Assembly (NCBI RefSeq): GCF_001665605.1
Contig: NZ_LZSV01000022.1
Location: forward strand, 1-64,000
Direction of reading: 5' to 3'
From: Mycobacterium sp. 852014-50255_SCH5639931
GTDB taxonomy: Bacteria; Actinomycetota; Actinomycetes; Mycobacteriales; Mycobacteriaceae
DNA length: 64,000 nt
Numbering within the stretch: position 1 is the stretch's first letter; each line of letters begins with the position of its first letter. Shown here piece by piece: positions 40,744-49,515 of this stretch. The translations under genes were made by a program, and so were the position numbers. Below the pieces are notes generated by a model. It searched no databases, was not told the DNA's origin, and worked only from the letters and a program-made list of their open reading frames with translations.

Positions 40744-41901
40744 ATGTTGCAGACGGTGGCGATCCGCGGCTACCGCTCGCTGCGTGAGGTCATAATGCCG
40801 CTAAGCCGGCTGTCGGTGGTCACCGGCGCCAACGGCGCCGGCAAGTCCTCGCTGTACCGCGCGTTGCGGTTGCTGGCCGATTGCGGCCGCGGCGAGGTGA
40901 TCGCGTCGCTCGCCCGCGAGGGTGGGCTGCAGTCCGCGCTGTGGGCCGGGCCCGAGGAGCTCAAGGGCGCCCGCCGGACCGGTAAGGTCGAGGGCACCGT
41001 GCGCACCCGGCCGGTATCCCTCGAATTAGGCTTCGCCTCAGACGATTTCGGCTATCTAGTCGACCTCGGAATGCCGCAGATGGCCGGACCGAAGTCGGCC
41101 TTCGGCCGGGATCCGGAGATCAAGCGGGAAGCGTTGTTCGCCGGGCCGGTGCTGCGGGCCAGCGCGACGCTCGTGCGCCGAACGCGCGATTTCGCCGAGG
41201 TGAGCGCGGATTCGGGCCGCGGGTTCGACGAGTTGTCCCGTTCGTTGCCCACGTACCGCAGCGTGTTGGCCGAGTACGCCCACCCACACGCGCTGCCCGA
41301 GCTTGCGGCCGTGCGCGAGCGGCTGCGCGGCTGGCGGTTCTATGACGGCTTCCGCGTCGACGCGGGGGCGCCGGCCCGGCATCCGCAGGTGGGAACGCGA
41401 ACCCCGGTGCTCTCCGATGACGGCAGCGATTTGGCCGCCGCGATCCAGACGATCATCGAGGCGGGTTTCGACGACCTGAGCCGCGCCGTCGGCGACGCCT
41501 TCGACGGCGCCACCGTGTCGGTCGCCGTTCATGACGGGCTGTTCGACCTGCAGCTGCGGCAGCGCGGCATGCTACGGCCGCTCCGCTGCGCCGAATTGTC
41601 CGACGGCACACTGCGATTCCTGCTGTGGGCCGCCGCCTTGTTGAGCCCGCAGGCGCCGTCGCTGATGGTGCTCAACGAACCGGAGACCTCGCTGCACCCC
41701 GACCTGGTGCGTCCGCTCGCTGGCCTGATCCGCACCGCCGCCGCGAGGACGCAGGTCCTGGTGGTCACCCACTCTCGTGCGCTGCTCGAAGCCACCGGCG
41801 ACGACACCGTCGAGATCGAGCTCTACAAGGAGTGGGGCGAGACACGTATCGCCGGGCAGAACCTGTTGACGACGCCGCCGTGGGACTGGGGCAAGCGCTA
41901 G
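40744..41901 (+). CDS. AAA-family ATPase (SMC/RecF-like, predicted)
   Basis: 385 aa. Walker A is GANGAGKS (28-35), the ABC signature-like LSDGTLRF is at about 285, and Walker B is LMVLNEPETSLHP with Asn in the usual Asp position, which is common in this subfamily of stand-alone ATPases. The H-loop lies in VVTHSRALLEA. There is no coiled coil insertion, so it is a compact ABC-type ATPase like those of the AAA_21/OLD-related group. No nuclease or partner gene is adjacent. Its role (DNA maintenance or defence) cannot be decided. Confidence 0.83.
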   Translation: MLQTVAIRGYRSLREVIMPLSRLSVVTGANGAGKSSLYRALRLLADCGRGEVIASLAREGGLQSALWAGPEELKGARRTGKVEGTVRTRPVSLELGFASDDFGYLVDLGMPQMAGPKSAFGRDPEIKREALFAGPVLRASATLVRRTRDFAEVSADSGRGFDELSRSLPTYRSVLAEYAHPHALPELAAVRERLRGWRFYDGFRVDAGAPARHPQVGTRTPVLSDDGSDLAAAIQTIIEAGFDDLSRAVGDAFDGATVSVAVHDGLFDLQLRQRGMLRPLRCAELSDGTLRFLLWAAALLSPQAPSLMVLNEPETSLHPDLVRPLAGLIRTAAARTQVLVVTHSRALLEATGDDTVEIELYKEWGETRIAGQNLLTTPPWDWGKR

Positions 41902-41924
41902 TTGTTCAAGGGGCGCGCTGTTTT

Positions 41925-42338
41925 TTACGAATGCATCGCGGGCGCGTAAGAGATGCCGATGATCGTGCCCTCGATGGACTGCAGTCGAGCGACGGTTTGG
42001 CCCCACGGCTCGGTATGCGCGTCGTGCAGCAGCATGAAGCCCTTCTGCGTCAACTCGTTTGCTGCGACCTGGACGGTGTCGGCGTCTGCGACCTCGAACT
42101 CGACGCTGGCCTGCGGCACCGGCCGCTCAAGTGGCCAGTCAGGCACGCCAAAGCAGGCTTGCGCAGCCTGAGTCAGCGGCCAGACGCCGAAGGACTTGCA
42201 GCCGTCGATGCCTTCACCGTGAAGATAGCCGTCGGCTTCCGCGGTTAGGGGCAGACCAAGCGCGTCCACGTACAAGCTTCGGCTGACCGCCGGCTCGGGG
42301 GTGATTACTGCAACGCTCGTGATGAATTGCACATCCAT
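41925..42338 (-). CDS. Glyoxalase/VOC-family protein
   Basis: 137 aa from the ATG at 42336-42338, which has GGAAGGTGAA upstream; a longer frame start adds 20 unsupported residues. A double beta-alpha-beta-beta-beta fold is suggested by SVAVITPEPAVSRSLYVDALGLPLTAE and ASVEFEVADADTVQVAANELTQKGF. The usual metal-ligand His at strand 1 is missing, so it may bind ligand without metal. The gene is convergent with the ATPase gene. Confidence 0.75.
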   Translation of the reverse strand: MDVQFITSVAVITPEPAVSRSLYVDALGLPLTAEADGYLHGEGIDGCKSFGVWPLTQAAQACFGVPDWPLERPVPQASVEFEVADADTVQVAANELTQKGFMLLHDAHTEPWGQTVARLQSIEGTIIGISYAPAMHS

Positions 42339-42425
42339 GGCTTCACCTTCCAACGCGAATTCGGCTGACCCACCGATCGTGACATCCGGTACCCACACTC
42401 CAGGCTAGTCACATTCCTCAGATAT

Positions 42426-42455
42426 TGCCCGGTAGGCAATCTTGCCCACCGGGCA
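42426..42455. promoter_or_regulatory. 30-bp palindromic operator upstream of TetR/monooxygenase operon
   Basis: Outer arms TGCCCGGT (42426-42433) and ACCGGGCA (42448-42455) and inner arms GGCAA (42435-42439) and TTGCC (42442-42446) make nearly the whole 30 bp palindromic. It ends 22 bp before the TetR ATG at 42478. Confidence 0.75.
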
Positions 42456-42477
42456 CGTTTTGCGTACCTTGGTCCGC

Positions 42478-43125
42478 ATGACCGAACATCCGCGCGGATT
42501 GCGGGAGCGCAAGAAGGCCGACACGCGCCGCGCCCTCAGCGACGCCGCGCTCAACCTGGCCTTCGAACGCGGGCTGGACAACGTGACGCGCGAGGACATC
42601 GCCAACCTGGCCGGAGTCTCGTTGCGCACCTTCAACAACTACTTCGGCGGCAAGTACGAGGCACTCGCCTATCGGCAGACCGAGCGCATGCGCCGCAGCG
42701 TGGCCGCGCTGCGGCAACGCCCGGCCGGCGAGCCGCTGTGGACGTCGATCACGCATGTCGTGCTCGAAGCCTTGGAGGCCGACTTCGGCGACGTATACGG
42801 AGAGGAAAACCTGGTGCCGAGCCGCCAGGAGCTCGTCGAGGTGCGCAAAATGCTGATGAACCCCCAGGTGCGTAATGCGTTGCCGCAGGACCTATTCGAT
42901 GAGTGGCTCGCGGTGATCGCCGAACGCACCGGCACGGACCCCGAGCACGACCTGTACCCGCGGCTGCTGGTGGCGATCGTGCGTGCCGTCGGCGACGCCG
43001 CGGCCGAGGCCTACGTGCGAGCCGACCCGCCGGTCCCGATCACCGACCTGATTCGCGAGGGCTTCGCCGCCGTGAGTGCCGGCCTGCCCGAACCCACCAA
43101 GCGCACGGAGAAAACCCATGAGTGA
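42478..43125 (+). CDS. TetR-family transcriptional regulator
   Basis: 215 aa from the ATG at 42478. HTH: GLRERKKADTRRALSDAALNLAFERGLDNVTREDIANLAGVSLRTFNNYFGGKYEAL, the common actinobacterial form with FNNYF. The C-terminal region is helical. A large palindrome precedes it. It is the first gene of an operon with the FAD monooxygenase, overlapping its start by 8 bases, so it probably represses its own operon until a phenolic or aromatic substrate is present. Confidence 0.9.
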   Translation: MTEHPRGLRERKKADTRRALSDAALNLAFERGLDNVTREDIANLAGVSLRTFNNYFGGKYEALAYRQTERMRRSVAALRQRPAGEPLWTSITHVVLEALEADFGDVYGEENLVPSRQELVEVRKMLMNPQVRNALPQDLFDEWLAVIAERTGTDPEHDLYPRLLVAIVRAVGDAAAEAYVRADPPVPITDLIREGFAAVSAGLPEPTKRTEKTHE

Positions 43126-44641
43126 CGAACACGCCGACATCGTCATCTCCGGCGCCGGCCCCAATGGGCTCCTGCTGGCGTGCGAGCTCGCGCTGGCCGG
43201 CATCCGGCCCGTCGTGCTGGACGCCCTGCCCGGGCCCAGCTCCGAGCCGAAGGCGAACGGCCTTGTGGGGCAGGTGGTTCGGACACTCGACATGCGGGGC
43301 CTGTATCGGGAGTTCACCGGCGACCCCAACCCACCGCAGCCGGTCTACGGCTGGATCTTCGCAGCCATGACTTTGGACTTCTCCGGCCTGCCCGACAACC
43401 CCATGTACGCGCTGCCCATCCAACAGCCCCGAGTGGTGCGGCTACTGGAGAAGCGGGCCCGCGACCTTGGCGTGGATCTGCGCTGGGGACACGAACTGAC
43501 GGATTTGGATCAGGAGCCGGAAGCCGTTGGGGTGCAGGTATCTTCGCCCGAGCGTGATTACCGCATCGACGCCGACTACCTGGTGGGTGCCGATGGCGGA
43601 CGCAGCCTGGTGCGCAAGACGGTGGGCATCGACTTCCCCGGCACCACCCTGGACATCGTGGGCCGGCTCGCCCACGTGCACGTCCCGGACGAATACCGCC
43701 GCGCCGACGGCAGCCTCGACATTCCCGGGTTCGGCCGGGTCGCCTTCGGTCACACGCGGTTGGACCGGGGCGGACTGATCTACGCCGAGTTCGAACCCGG
43801 CCGATCGCTGTTCGGGACCTTCGAATTCGGGCCGCCGGTCGAGGACAAACCGATGAGCGTGGCCGAACTGCTCGCTAGCGCCCGCCGCGTCCTGGGCGTC
43901 GACGTTCCCTTCGAGGAGCCGAAAGGCCCTGGGCCGCATGCCCTTCGTCGGATCAACGGACAGAACACCCGCCACGCCGAGCACTATCGTGACGGCCGGG
44001 TCCTGTTGCTCGGCGACGCCGCCCACGTGCACAGCGCCATGGGCGGGCCCGGCCTGAACGTGGGCCTGCAAGACGCCATGAACCTGGGCTGGAAGCTGGC
44101 CGCCCACCTCAACGGCTGGGCGCCGGACGGGCTGCTCGACACCTATGAATCCGAGCGACATCTCGTCGGCGAGCGCGTCATGATGCACTCGCAGGCGCAG
44201 ACCGCGCTCATGTTGCCGGGTCCCGAAGTCGCCGCGCTGCGCACGCTGCTGGGCGAACTTTTCGCCCTCCGCGACGTCGCCAAGCACATGGCCGCGCTGC
44301 TGGCCGGCACCGACGTGCGGTACGACGTGGGTGACGAGCACCCGTTGTCGGGTTGGCCCGTGCCCGAGTTGACCCTCGCGGACGGCCGACGGGTCGCCGA
44401 GCTGCTGCACGACGCGCGCCCGGTGCTGCTCGACTTCGACGGCGGCGCCGGGGCCGCGGCGTCGGCCTGGTCCGATCGGGTCGACATCGTCACGGCGACG
44501 CTCGATGACCCGCCCGCCGCGGCATTGCTGATCCGGCCCGACGGATACGTCGCCTGGGCGGCCGGCGAATTCGGGCCGGCCGACCAAGCCGGCCTGCACG
44601 AGGCGCTGCGGCGCTGGTTTGGGCCCGAATCCAACGGTTAG
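43118..44641 (+). CDS. FAD-dependent aromatic monooxygenase (PheA/TfdB type)
   Basis: 507 aa from the ATG at 43118. FAD-binding motif ISGAGPNGLLLACELALAGIRPVVLD (GxGxxG), the NADH/FAD DG motif in YLVGADGGRSLVRKTVG, and the GD motif VLLLGDAAHVHSAMGGPGLNVGLQDAMNLGWKL. The C-terminal thioredoxin-like domain follows (about 400-500). This is a single-component flavin hydroxylase of aromatics or polyketides. It is co-transcribed with the TetR gene upstream. Substrate unknown. Confidence 0.9.
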   Translation: MSDEHADIVISGAGPNGLLLACELALAGIRPVVLDALPGPSSEPKANGLVGQVVRTLDMRGLYREFTGDPNPPQPVYGWIFAAMTLDFSGLPDNPMYALPIQQPRVVRLLEKRARDLGVDLRWGHELTDLDQEPEAVGVQVSSPERDYRIDADYLVGADGGRSLVRKTVGIDFPGTTLDIVGRLAHVHVPDEYRRADGSLDIPGFGRVAFGHTRLDRGGLIYAEFEPGRSLFGTFEFGPPVEDKPMSVAELLASARRVLGVDVPFEEPKGPGPHALRRINGQNTRHAEHYRDGRVLLLGDAAHVHSAMGGPGLNVGLQDAMNLGWKLAAHLNGWAPDGLLDTYESERHLVGERVMMHSQAQTALMLPGPEVAALRTLLGELFALRDVAKHMAALLAGTDVRYDVGDEHPLSGWPVPELTLADGRRVAELLHDARPVLLDFDGGAGAAASAWSDRVDIVTATLDDPPAAALLIRPDGYVAWAAGEFGPADQAGLHEALRRWFGPESNG

Positions 44642-44657
44642 GGCGCGGGTCGCCATC

Positions 44658-44733
44658 GAGTGTGCACCTATGGCGACCTCGCTCGGCGTGTCGCCGCCCT
44701 AGACGCACACTCAAAACCCTCAACGCACACTCG
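44658..44733. terminator. Stem-loop with GCACACTC words, candidate terminator region
   Basis: GAGTGTGC (44658-44665) pairs with GCACACTC (44705-44712), with an inner GGCGAC/GTCGCC stem. A further GCACACTCG stands at 44725-44733, and a GCACACTC is also present beside the 56.2-kb terminator. It lies just past the FAD monooxygenase stop. No U-run follows, as is usual in mycobacteria. Confidence 0.4.
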
Positions 44734-44774
44734 GTCGTATCGCGTCTCGCCGCGACGCGTGCTTGGCTGGGTAC

Positions 44775-46457
44775 ATGGCCCCCACGACCCCCGGTGAGCC
44801 CGTGCGCAGCGCGCAGAAGGTCGTCGACGTCTTGTCAGCGCAGGGCGTGCAGTACGTCTTCGGCGTGCCCGGCGCGAAGATCGACGCCGTCTACGACGCC
44901 CTGCTCGACTCCGGCCCGCAGGTGGTGGTGTGCCGGCACGAACAAAACGCCGCCTTCATGGCCGGGGCGATCGGTCGCCTCACCGGCATCCCCGGCGTGG
45001 TGCTTGTGACGTCCGGCCCCGGCACCACCAACCTGGCCACCGGCCTGCTGACCGCCAACACCGAACAAGATCCGGTGGTCGCGTTGTGCGGTGCGGTGCG
45101 CCGCCAGGATCGGCTCAAGCGCACGCATCAGTCCATGGACGCCGCCGCCATGCTCCGGACGGTCACCAAGTTCACCGGCGAGGTCAACGACCCGGACAAC
45201 GCCGCCGAGGCCACCATCGGCGCGTTTCGCGCCGCACAAAGCGAACCGCGCGGGGCGGCCGCAGTGGTGCTGCCCGCCGATGTGTTGGGCGCCCCCACCA
45301 CGGCGAGCATCCCGGGCCGACAGCCGATTCCGCCGTTGGCGGCCGCCCCCGCCGCGGCCATCGCGACGGCGAGCGAGCTGATCCGCGCCGCCCGGCGGCC
45401 GGCCTTGTTGGTTGGGATGCGCGGCGCCGACCCGGACAGCTGCCTGGCGCTGCGCGCCCTGGTCGCCACGACCGGGTTGCCCGTCGTCGAGACCTTTCAG
45501 GCCGCGGGGGTGATCTCCCGCGCGTTGGAGGACAACTTCCTCGGCCGGGTCGGACTGTTCCGCAACCAGCCCGGCGACGTCGTCCTCGGGCACGCCGACG
45601 TCTTGGTCGCCATCGGGTACGACTCGGTCGAATACGACCCCGTGCTGTGGAACAACGATGCCGCGCGCACCGTCGTGCACATCGACTCGGTTCCCGCCGA
45701 CATCGACAACCACTACCAGCCGACCGTGGAACTGCTGGGCAACATCGCGGCGACGCTCACCGCGCTGACCGACCAGCTGGCCGACCTGACCCTGACGGAC
45801 GACTATCAGCACGAGATCGCCACGCAGCGAAAAGCGTTGAGTGACATCGACATCGCTGCCGGTAGCGTCATGCCCGCGGGCCCGGGCCTCAACCCCGTCG
45901 CAGTCTTGCTGCGGCTGCGTGAAGAGCTCGACGACACCGCCACCGTCACCTGCGATGTCGGCTCGGTCTACATCTACCTGGCCCGGCATTTCCGCGTCTA
46001 TGAACCGCGACGGCTGATGTTCTCCAACGGCCAACAGACCCTGGGCGTGGCGCTGCCGTGGGCGATGGCCGCCTGCCTGGTGCGGCCGGGAACGCCCGTG
46101 GTGTCCGTCTCCGGCGACGGCGGATTCCTGTTCTCCGCCCAGGAACTCGCGACCGCGACCCAGCTCGGGTTGACGTTCACCCACATCGTCTTCCGGGACA
46201 ACAGCTACGACATGGTCGGCTTCCAGGAAGCCCTCAAGTACGACCGCAAATCGGGTGTCGAACTGAGCGGCTACGACCTGGTCTCCTACGCGGCGGCCTT
46301 CGGCGCCCGCGGCTACCGGGTCAATACGTTGGACGAGTTCACCACCACCCTGCGCCAGGCGTTGGCCGAGGACGGGCCGTCGTTGATCGACGTTCCCGTG
46401 GACTACAGCCGGAACACCGACCTGGCCGCACAGCTGCACGACGACCCCTTCGAGTAA
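44775..46457 (+). CDS. alsS: Acetolactate synthase, catabolic type (AlsS)
   Basis: 560 aa, thiamine-diphosphate enzyme. N-terminal TPP domain with the catalytic Glu in CRHEQNAAFMAGA, a central domain, and the C-terminal TPP-binding motif GDGGFLFSAQELATATQLGLTFTHIVFRDNS. It condenses two pyruvates to 2-acetolactate. It lacks a neighbouring small regulatory subunit and is followed 5 bp later by acetolactate decarboxylase, which fits the catabolic FAD-independent AlsS type rather than biosynthetic IlvB. The ATG at 44775 has a weak ribosome site; no better start was found. Confidence 0.88.
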   Translation: MAPTTPGEPVRSAQKVVDVLSAQGVQYVFGVPGAKIDAVYDALLDSGPQVVVCRHEQNAAFMAGAIGRLTGIPGVVLVTSGPGTTNLATGLLTANTEQDPVVALCGAVRRQDRLKRTHQSMDAAAMLRTVTKFTGEVNDPDNAAEATIGAFRAAQSEPRGAAAVVLPADVLGAPTTASIPGRQPIPPLAAAPAAAIATASELIRAARRPALLVGMRGADPDSCLALRALVATTGLPVVETFQAAGVISRALEDNFLGRVGLFRNQPGDVVLGHADVLVAIGYDSVEYDPVLWNNDAARTVVHIDSVPADIDNHYQPTVELLGNIAATLTALTDQLADLTLTDDYQHEIATQRKALSDIDIAAGSVMPAGPGLNPVAVLLRLREELDDTATVTCDVGSVYIYLARHFRVYEPRRLMFSNGQQTLGVALPWAMAACLVRPGTPVVSVSGDGGFLFSAQELATATQLGLTFTHIVFRDNSYDMVGFQEALKYDRKSGVELSGYDLVSYAAAFGARGYRVNTLDEFTTTLRQALAEDGPSLIDVPVDYSRNTDLAAQLHDDPFE

Positions 46458-46462
46458 GGACC

Positions 46463-47254
46463 ATGGACACACATACCGGCGCCTATGAACGCTTCCGGCA
46501 TTGGGCAACAACGCTTCTCACCCATCAGCATGCGGATGACGCCGAGGTGTATCAGTTCTCGACGATCGGCGCACTGCTCGAGGGCGTGTACGACGGCGAC
46601 GTCACCGTCGCCGAGATCCTGCGCCACGGCGACTTCGGCCTGGGCACCTTCAACCACCTCGACGGCGAGATGGTCGTTCTCGACGGCGTCTGTTACCGGT
46701 TGCGCGCCGACGGCACCGCCAGCCGGGCCGCGCCGACCGATCGCAGCCCCTTCGCGGCGGTCACCCGGTTCCACAGCGACTTTGAGATCGATATCCAAGC
46801 CCGCACCGGCCGCGCGGATGTGACGGCCGCGATCGACCGCGAAATCAAAAGCGCCAACCTGATTTACGCCATCCGGATCACCGGGCACTTCGCCGAGCTG
46901 CACACCCGCACCGTGATGGCGCAGAAGCCGCCCTACCCGCCGCTGACCCAGGCCACCGAGGAGCAGGCCGAGACCGTCTTCACCGACGTGTCGGGCACGG
47001 TGGTCGGATTCCGCACCCCCGACTTCGAGCAGGGCATCTCGGTCGCGGGTTATCACCTGCACTTCCTCAACAGCGACCGCACCGGCGGGGGTCACATCCT
47101 CGATTTCACCCTCGAACGCGGAGAGGTCGCGGTCAGCGGGGCTTCGCAATTGCATCTGAGCCTCCCGACCTCCGGCGATTTCCTCGGCGCGCAGCTGTCC
47201 GGCGCCGACGTCGCCGAGCGGATCAACAAAGCCGAGGGCCCCAAGGCCGACTGA
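46463..47254 (+). CDS. alsD: Alpha-acetolactate decarboxylase
   Basis: 263 aa from the ATG at 46463, 5 bp behind alsS. Family pattern: YQFSTIGALLEGVYDGDVT, LGTFNHLDGEMVVLDGV, RTVMAQKPPYPPL, and the zinc-binding YHLHFLNSDRTGGGHILDF. It decarboxylates 2-acetolactate to R-acetoin. With alsS this makes a two-gene pyruvate-to-acetoin pathway; no acetoin reductase or dehydrogenase gene is nearby. Cytoplasmic. In Bacillus and Klebsiella the pathway limits acidification and stores carbon. Confidence 0.92.
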   Translation: MDTHTGAYERFRHWATTLLTHQHADDAEVYQFSTIGALLEGVYDGDVTVAEILRHGDFGLGTFNHLDGEMVVLDGVCYRLRADGTASRAAPTDRSPFAAVTRFHSDFEIDIQARTGRADVTAAIDREIKSANLIYAIRITGHFAELHTRTVMAQKPPYPPLTQATEEQAETVFTDVSGTVVGFRTPDFEQGISVAGYHLHFLNSDRTGGGHILDFTLERGEVAVSGASQLHLSLPTSGDFLGAQLSGADVAERINKAEGPKAD

Positions 47255-47345
47255 ACGCAGCCGGTTCAGCGGAATTCATGGACTGTTCAGGCCAGCGCCA
47301 AGTCCACATTGTTGAATGCACACGCGAACCGCGTGTCCTCACGTT

Positions 47346-48491
47346 ATGCGCGTTGTACAGGTCGCCAACTTCTATGGCCCTCGCTCCGGCGGCCTTCGCA
47401 CCGCGGTGGACCGGCTGGGCGCCGAATATTGCGCCGGCGGCCATGAGGTGTTCCTGATCGTTCCCGGGCAGCGTGCCGAGCGCAGCCGGCTGCACACCGG
47501 TGTGGTGCGAATCACCCTGCCCGCCCGGCTGATTCCCCTCACCGGCGGCTACCGCGCCGTGCTGCCCGGGCCGGTCAAGGCACTGTTGGAGGCGTTGCGG
47601 CCCGACGCCCTGGAGGTCTCCGACCGGCTGACCCTGCGATCACTGGGACGGTGGGGGCGCGACCATGGCGCCACGACGGTCATGATTTCCCACGAGCGGC
47701 TGGATCGGCTTGTGGGACAGATCCTTCCGCGCCGCGCTGCGGTGAAATTCGCCGATCTGGCCAACGCGCGCACAGCGGCCGATTACGACACGGTGGTGTG
47801 CACCACCGGTTTCGCGCGGGAGGAATTCGACCGCATCGGCGCGATGAACACCGTGACCGTCCCGCTGGGCGTGGATCTGCAGACCTTCCACCCGCGCCGG
47901 CACTCGTACCTGGTACGGCGGCGCTGGGCCACCCCGACCCAGCTGCTGGTGGTCCATTGCGGCCGGCTGTCGGTGGAAAAGCGGGTCGACCGCAGCATCG
48001 ACGCGATCGGCGAGTTGCGCCACGCCGGGGTCGATGCCCGGCTCGTCGTCGTGGGCGAGGGGCCGTTGCGGGCCAGGCTGGAGCGGCAGGCCGCCCGCCT
48101 TCCGGTGGACTTCACCGGCTTCGTCTCCGATCGGCACACGGTGGCCGGGCTGCTGGCCTCCGCCGACGTGACCCTGGCACCCGGGCCGCACGAGACTTTC
48201 GGGCTCGCGGCCCTGGAGTCGCTGGCCTGCGGGACACCGGCCGTGGTCTCGCGCACCTCGGCGTTGACCGAGATCATCACCGCGGACAGCGGTGCTTCGG
48301 CCGACAACCACCCGGCCGCCATCGCGCGGGCGGTCAGCGCCGTCACCAGCCGTCCCGAGCACCACCGCCGCGTCTCCGCGCGGCGCCGTGCCGAGGACTT
48401 CACCTGGCACCGGGCAGCAACGGGCATGCTGGCCACGTTGGGGGCACCCGCACTGGACGAGGACCCCGGCGACGCCGAGCACACGGCTTAG
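47346..48491 (+). CDS. mgtA: GDP-mannose-dependent mannosyltransferase MgtA
   Basis: 381 aa from the ATG at 47346. The N-terminus MRVVQVANFYGPRSGGLRT and most of the protein match M. tuberculosis MgtA (Rv0557, formerly PimB). It is a GT4 glycosyltransferase: Rossmann-type N-domain, and C-domain with GRLSVEKRVDRSI and the EX7E motif in PGPHETFGLAALESLACGTP. MgtA transfers mannose to glucuronosyl diacylglycerol in lipomannan-related lipid synthesis at the membrane face. Upstream 91 bp separates it from alsD. It is convergent with a membrane protein gene, overlapping by 4 bases. Confidence 0.93.
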   Translation: MRVVQVANFYGPRSGGLRTAVDRLGAEYCAGGHEVFLIVPGQRAERSRLHTGVVRITLPARLIPLTGGYRAVLPGPVKALLEALRPDALEVSDRLTLRSLGRWGRDHGATTVMISHERLDRLVGQILPRRAAVKFADLANARTAADYDTVVCTTGFAREEFDRIGAMNTVTVPLGVDLQTFHPRRHSYLVRRRWATPTQLLVVHCGRLSVEKRVDRSIDAIGELRHAGVDARLVVVGEGPLRARLERQAARLPVDFTGFVSDRHTVAGLLASADVTLAPGPHETFGLAALESLACGTPAVVSRTSALTEIITADSGASADNHPAAIARAVSAVTSRPEHHRRVSARRRAEDFTWHRAATGMLATLGAPALDEDPGDAEHTA

Positions 48492-48919
48492 TCGCCCCCG
48501 GAACGCTCCGGCTTCCAGCCGACGTACGTCAGGTACAGCCCGGCGGAGGCGAGGCAGGCGAATAACACCCAGATCGCCACGGACATGCCCGAGGTGTAGA
48601 TCGCATCACCGGCCGCATCGTAGGCCCGGGGCACGGTCAACAACAGCACCCCGCGTATCACGAAAAACCAGCCCACACCCGACACAATGACGGCCGCCAG
48701 GCTGCGCCAATACTGGTGAAACGCGATGATGAAAATCCCGCTCATCAACAGGATCGCGCCATAAAGCCAGGGCCACATGGGATTTGCCTTGAACTCCGTG
48801 AACAGCTCCCGCATGTACGAGCCGCGCACCGCGACTGTGATCGGCACGATCGTGAGGTAGGGGCCCAGCACGCGGGCGAACATGCGGGTACGGGTCTGCG
48901 ATTGCTCGGATGTGCTCAT
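48488..48919 (-). CDS. Conserved membrane protein
   Basis: 143 aa from the ATG at 48917-48919. Four hydrophobic segments (about 18-34, 47-66, 74-96, 112-132), opening LGPYLTIVPITVAVRGSYMRELFTEFKANPMWPWLYGA. M. tuberculosis also has a conserved membrane protein gene (Rv0556) beside mgtA; I believe this is the counterpart but cannot verify it. Function unknown. The secreted-protein gene follows 14 bp upstream on the same strand. Confidence 0.7.
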   Translation of the reverse strand: MSTSEQSQTRTRMFARVLGPYLTIVPITVAVRGSYMRELFTEFKANPMWPWLYGAILLMSGIFIIAFHQYWRSLAAVIVSGVGWFFVIRGVLLLTVPRAYDAAGDAIYTSGMSVAIWVLFACLASAGLYLTYVGWKPERSGGD

Positions 48920-48933
48920 TAGCGCTGAACTCC

Positions 48934-49413
48934 TTAAAAGTCGGAGGCTGCCCACGATCCGGGCGGATACGGCGGAACCACGCCGGCGAAGGCGCCATCG
49001 GTGAGCCTGCACAGGGTGTCGGAAATCGTTCCGGCATTGGCCAATACCTTCGCGTCGCTGCCCGGCGCGACGCGCGCAACCACCGCCTGCCAGAAATAAC
49101 CGACGCCGCCGTGTTCGTACCAGACGAACCAGTCGGCGTCGCGATTGCCGGCACGAATCAGCCGGCGGAACGGCAACGTCGGATCGCTGACCGAGTCGGT
49201 CGCGTTGAACGGCGCCCCGATGTCGGCGATGGGCGGCAGCAGCTTGGTCAGCTCCGGCGGCAGTTGGGACAAGTGCTGCACTTCCCGCACGGGTGTCGTC
49301 AACGCGCACTGGGTGTTTGGCATCGCTTCCGCGGGGACCGCCGCCACCAGAGCCAACGCGGCCGCAAGACAACCGCTGAGTCCATAGCTGATGCGCGCCA
49401 CGATCTGCTCCAT
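48934..49413 (-). CDS. Secreted hypothetical protein
   Basis: 159 aa with a signal peptide (LSGCLAAALALVAAVPAEA, cleavage near residue 30; the SGC is too early to be a sure lipobox). The mature protein has cysteines at CALTTP and TLCRLTDG, and aromatic-rich blocks DADWFVWYEHGGVGYFWQAVVARV. It is a mycobacterial secreted hypothetical without known domain. It lies upstream of the membrane protein gene on the same strand and is likely co-transcribed with it. Confidence 0.72.
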   Translation of the reverse strand: MEQIVARISYGLSGCLAAALALVAAVPAEAMPNTQCALTTPVREVQHLSQLPPELTKLLPPIADIGAPFNATDSVSDPTLPFRRLIRAGNRDADWFVWYEHGGVGYFWQAVVARVAPGSDAKVLANAGTISDTLCRLTDGAFAGVVPPYPPGSWAASDF

Positions 49414-49515
49414 CCGCTCTACCGCTCACCAGGACGCTACGCCACCCCTTGGGAGAACGGCGCCGCTTTTCGCGCGGCCACTAGGCTCGGTGCAGACGAT
49501 CAGGGAGGCGAATCG

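Noticed and set aside
41640..41700. Walker B Asn (NEPE) as a sign of an inactive ATPase
   Set aside because: Asn in this place is common in this stand-alone ATPase family, so it is not evidence of inactivation.
44835..46511. 558-codon frame antisense to alsS
   Set aside because: Shadow of a strongly conserved TPP enzyme; no recognisable domain.
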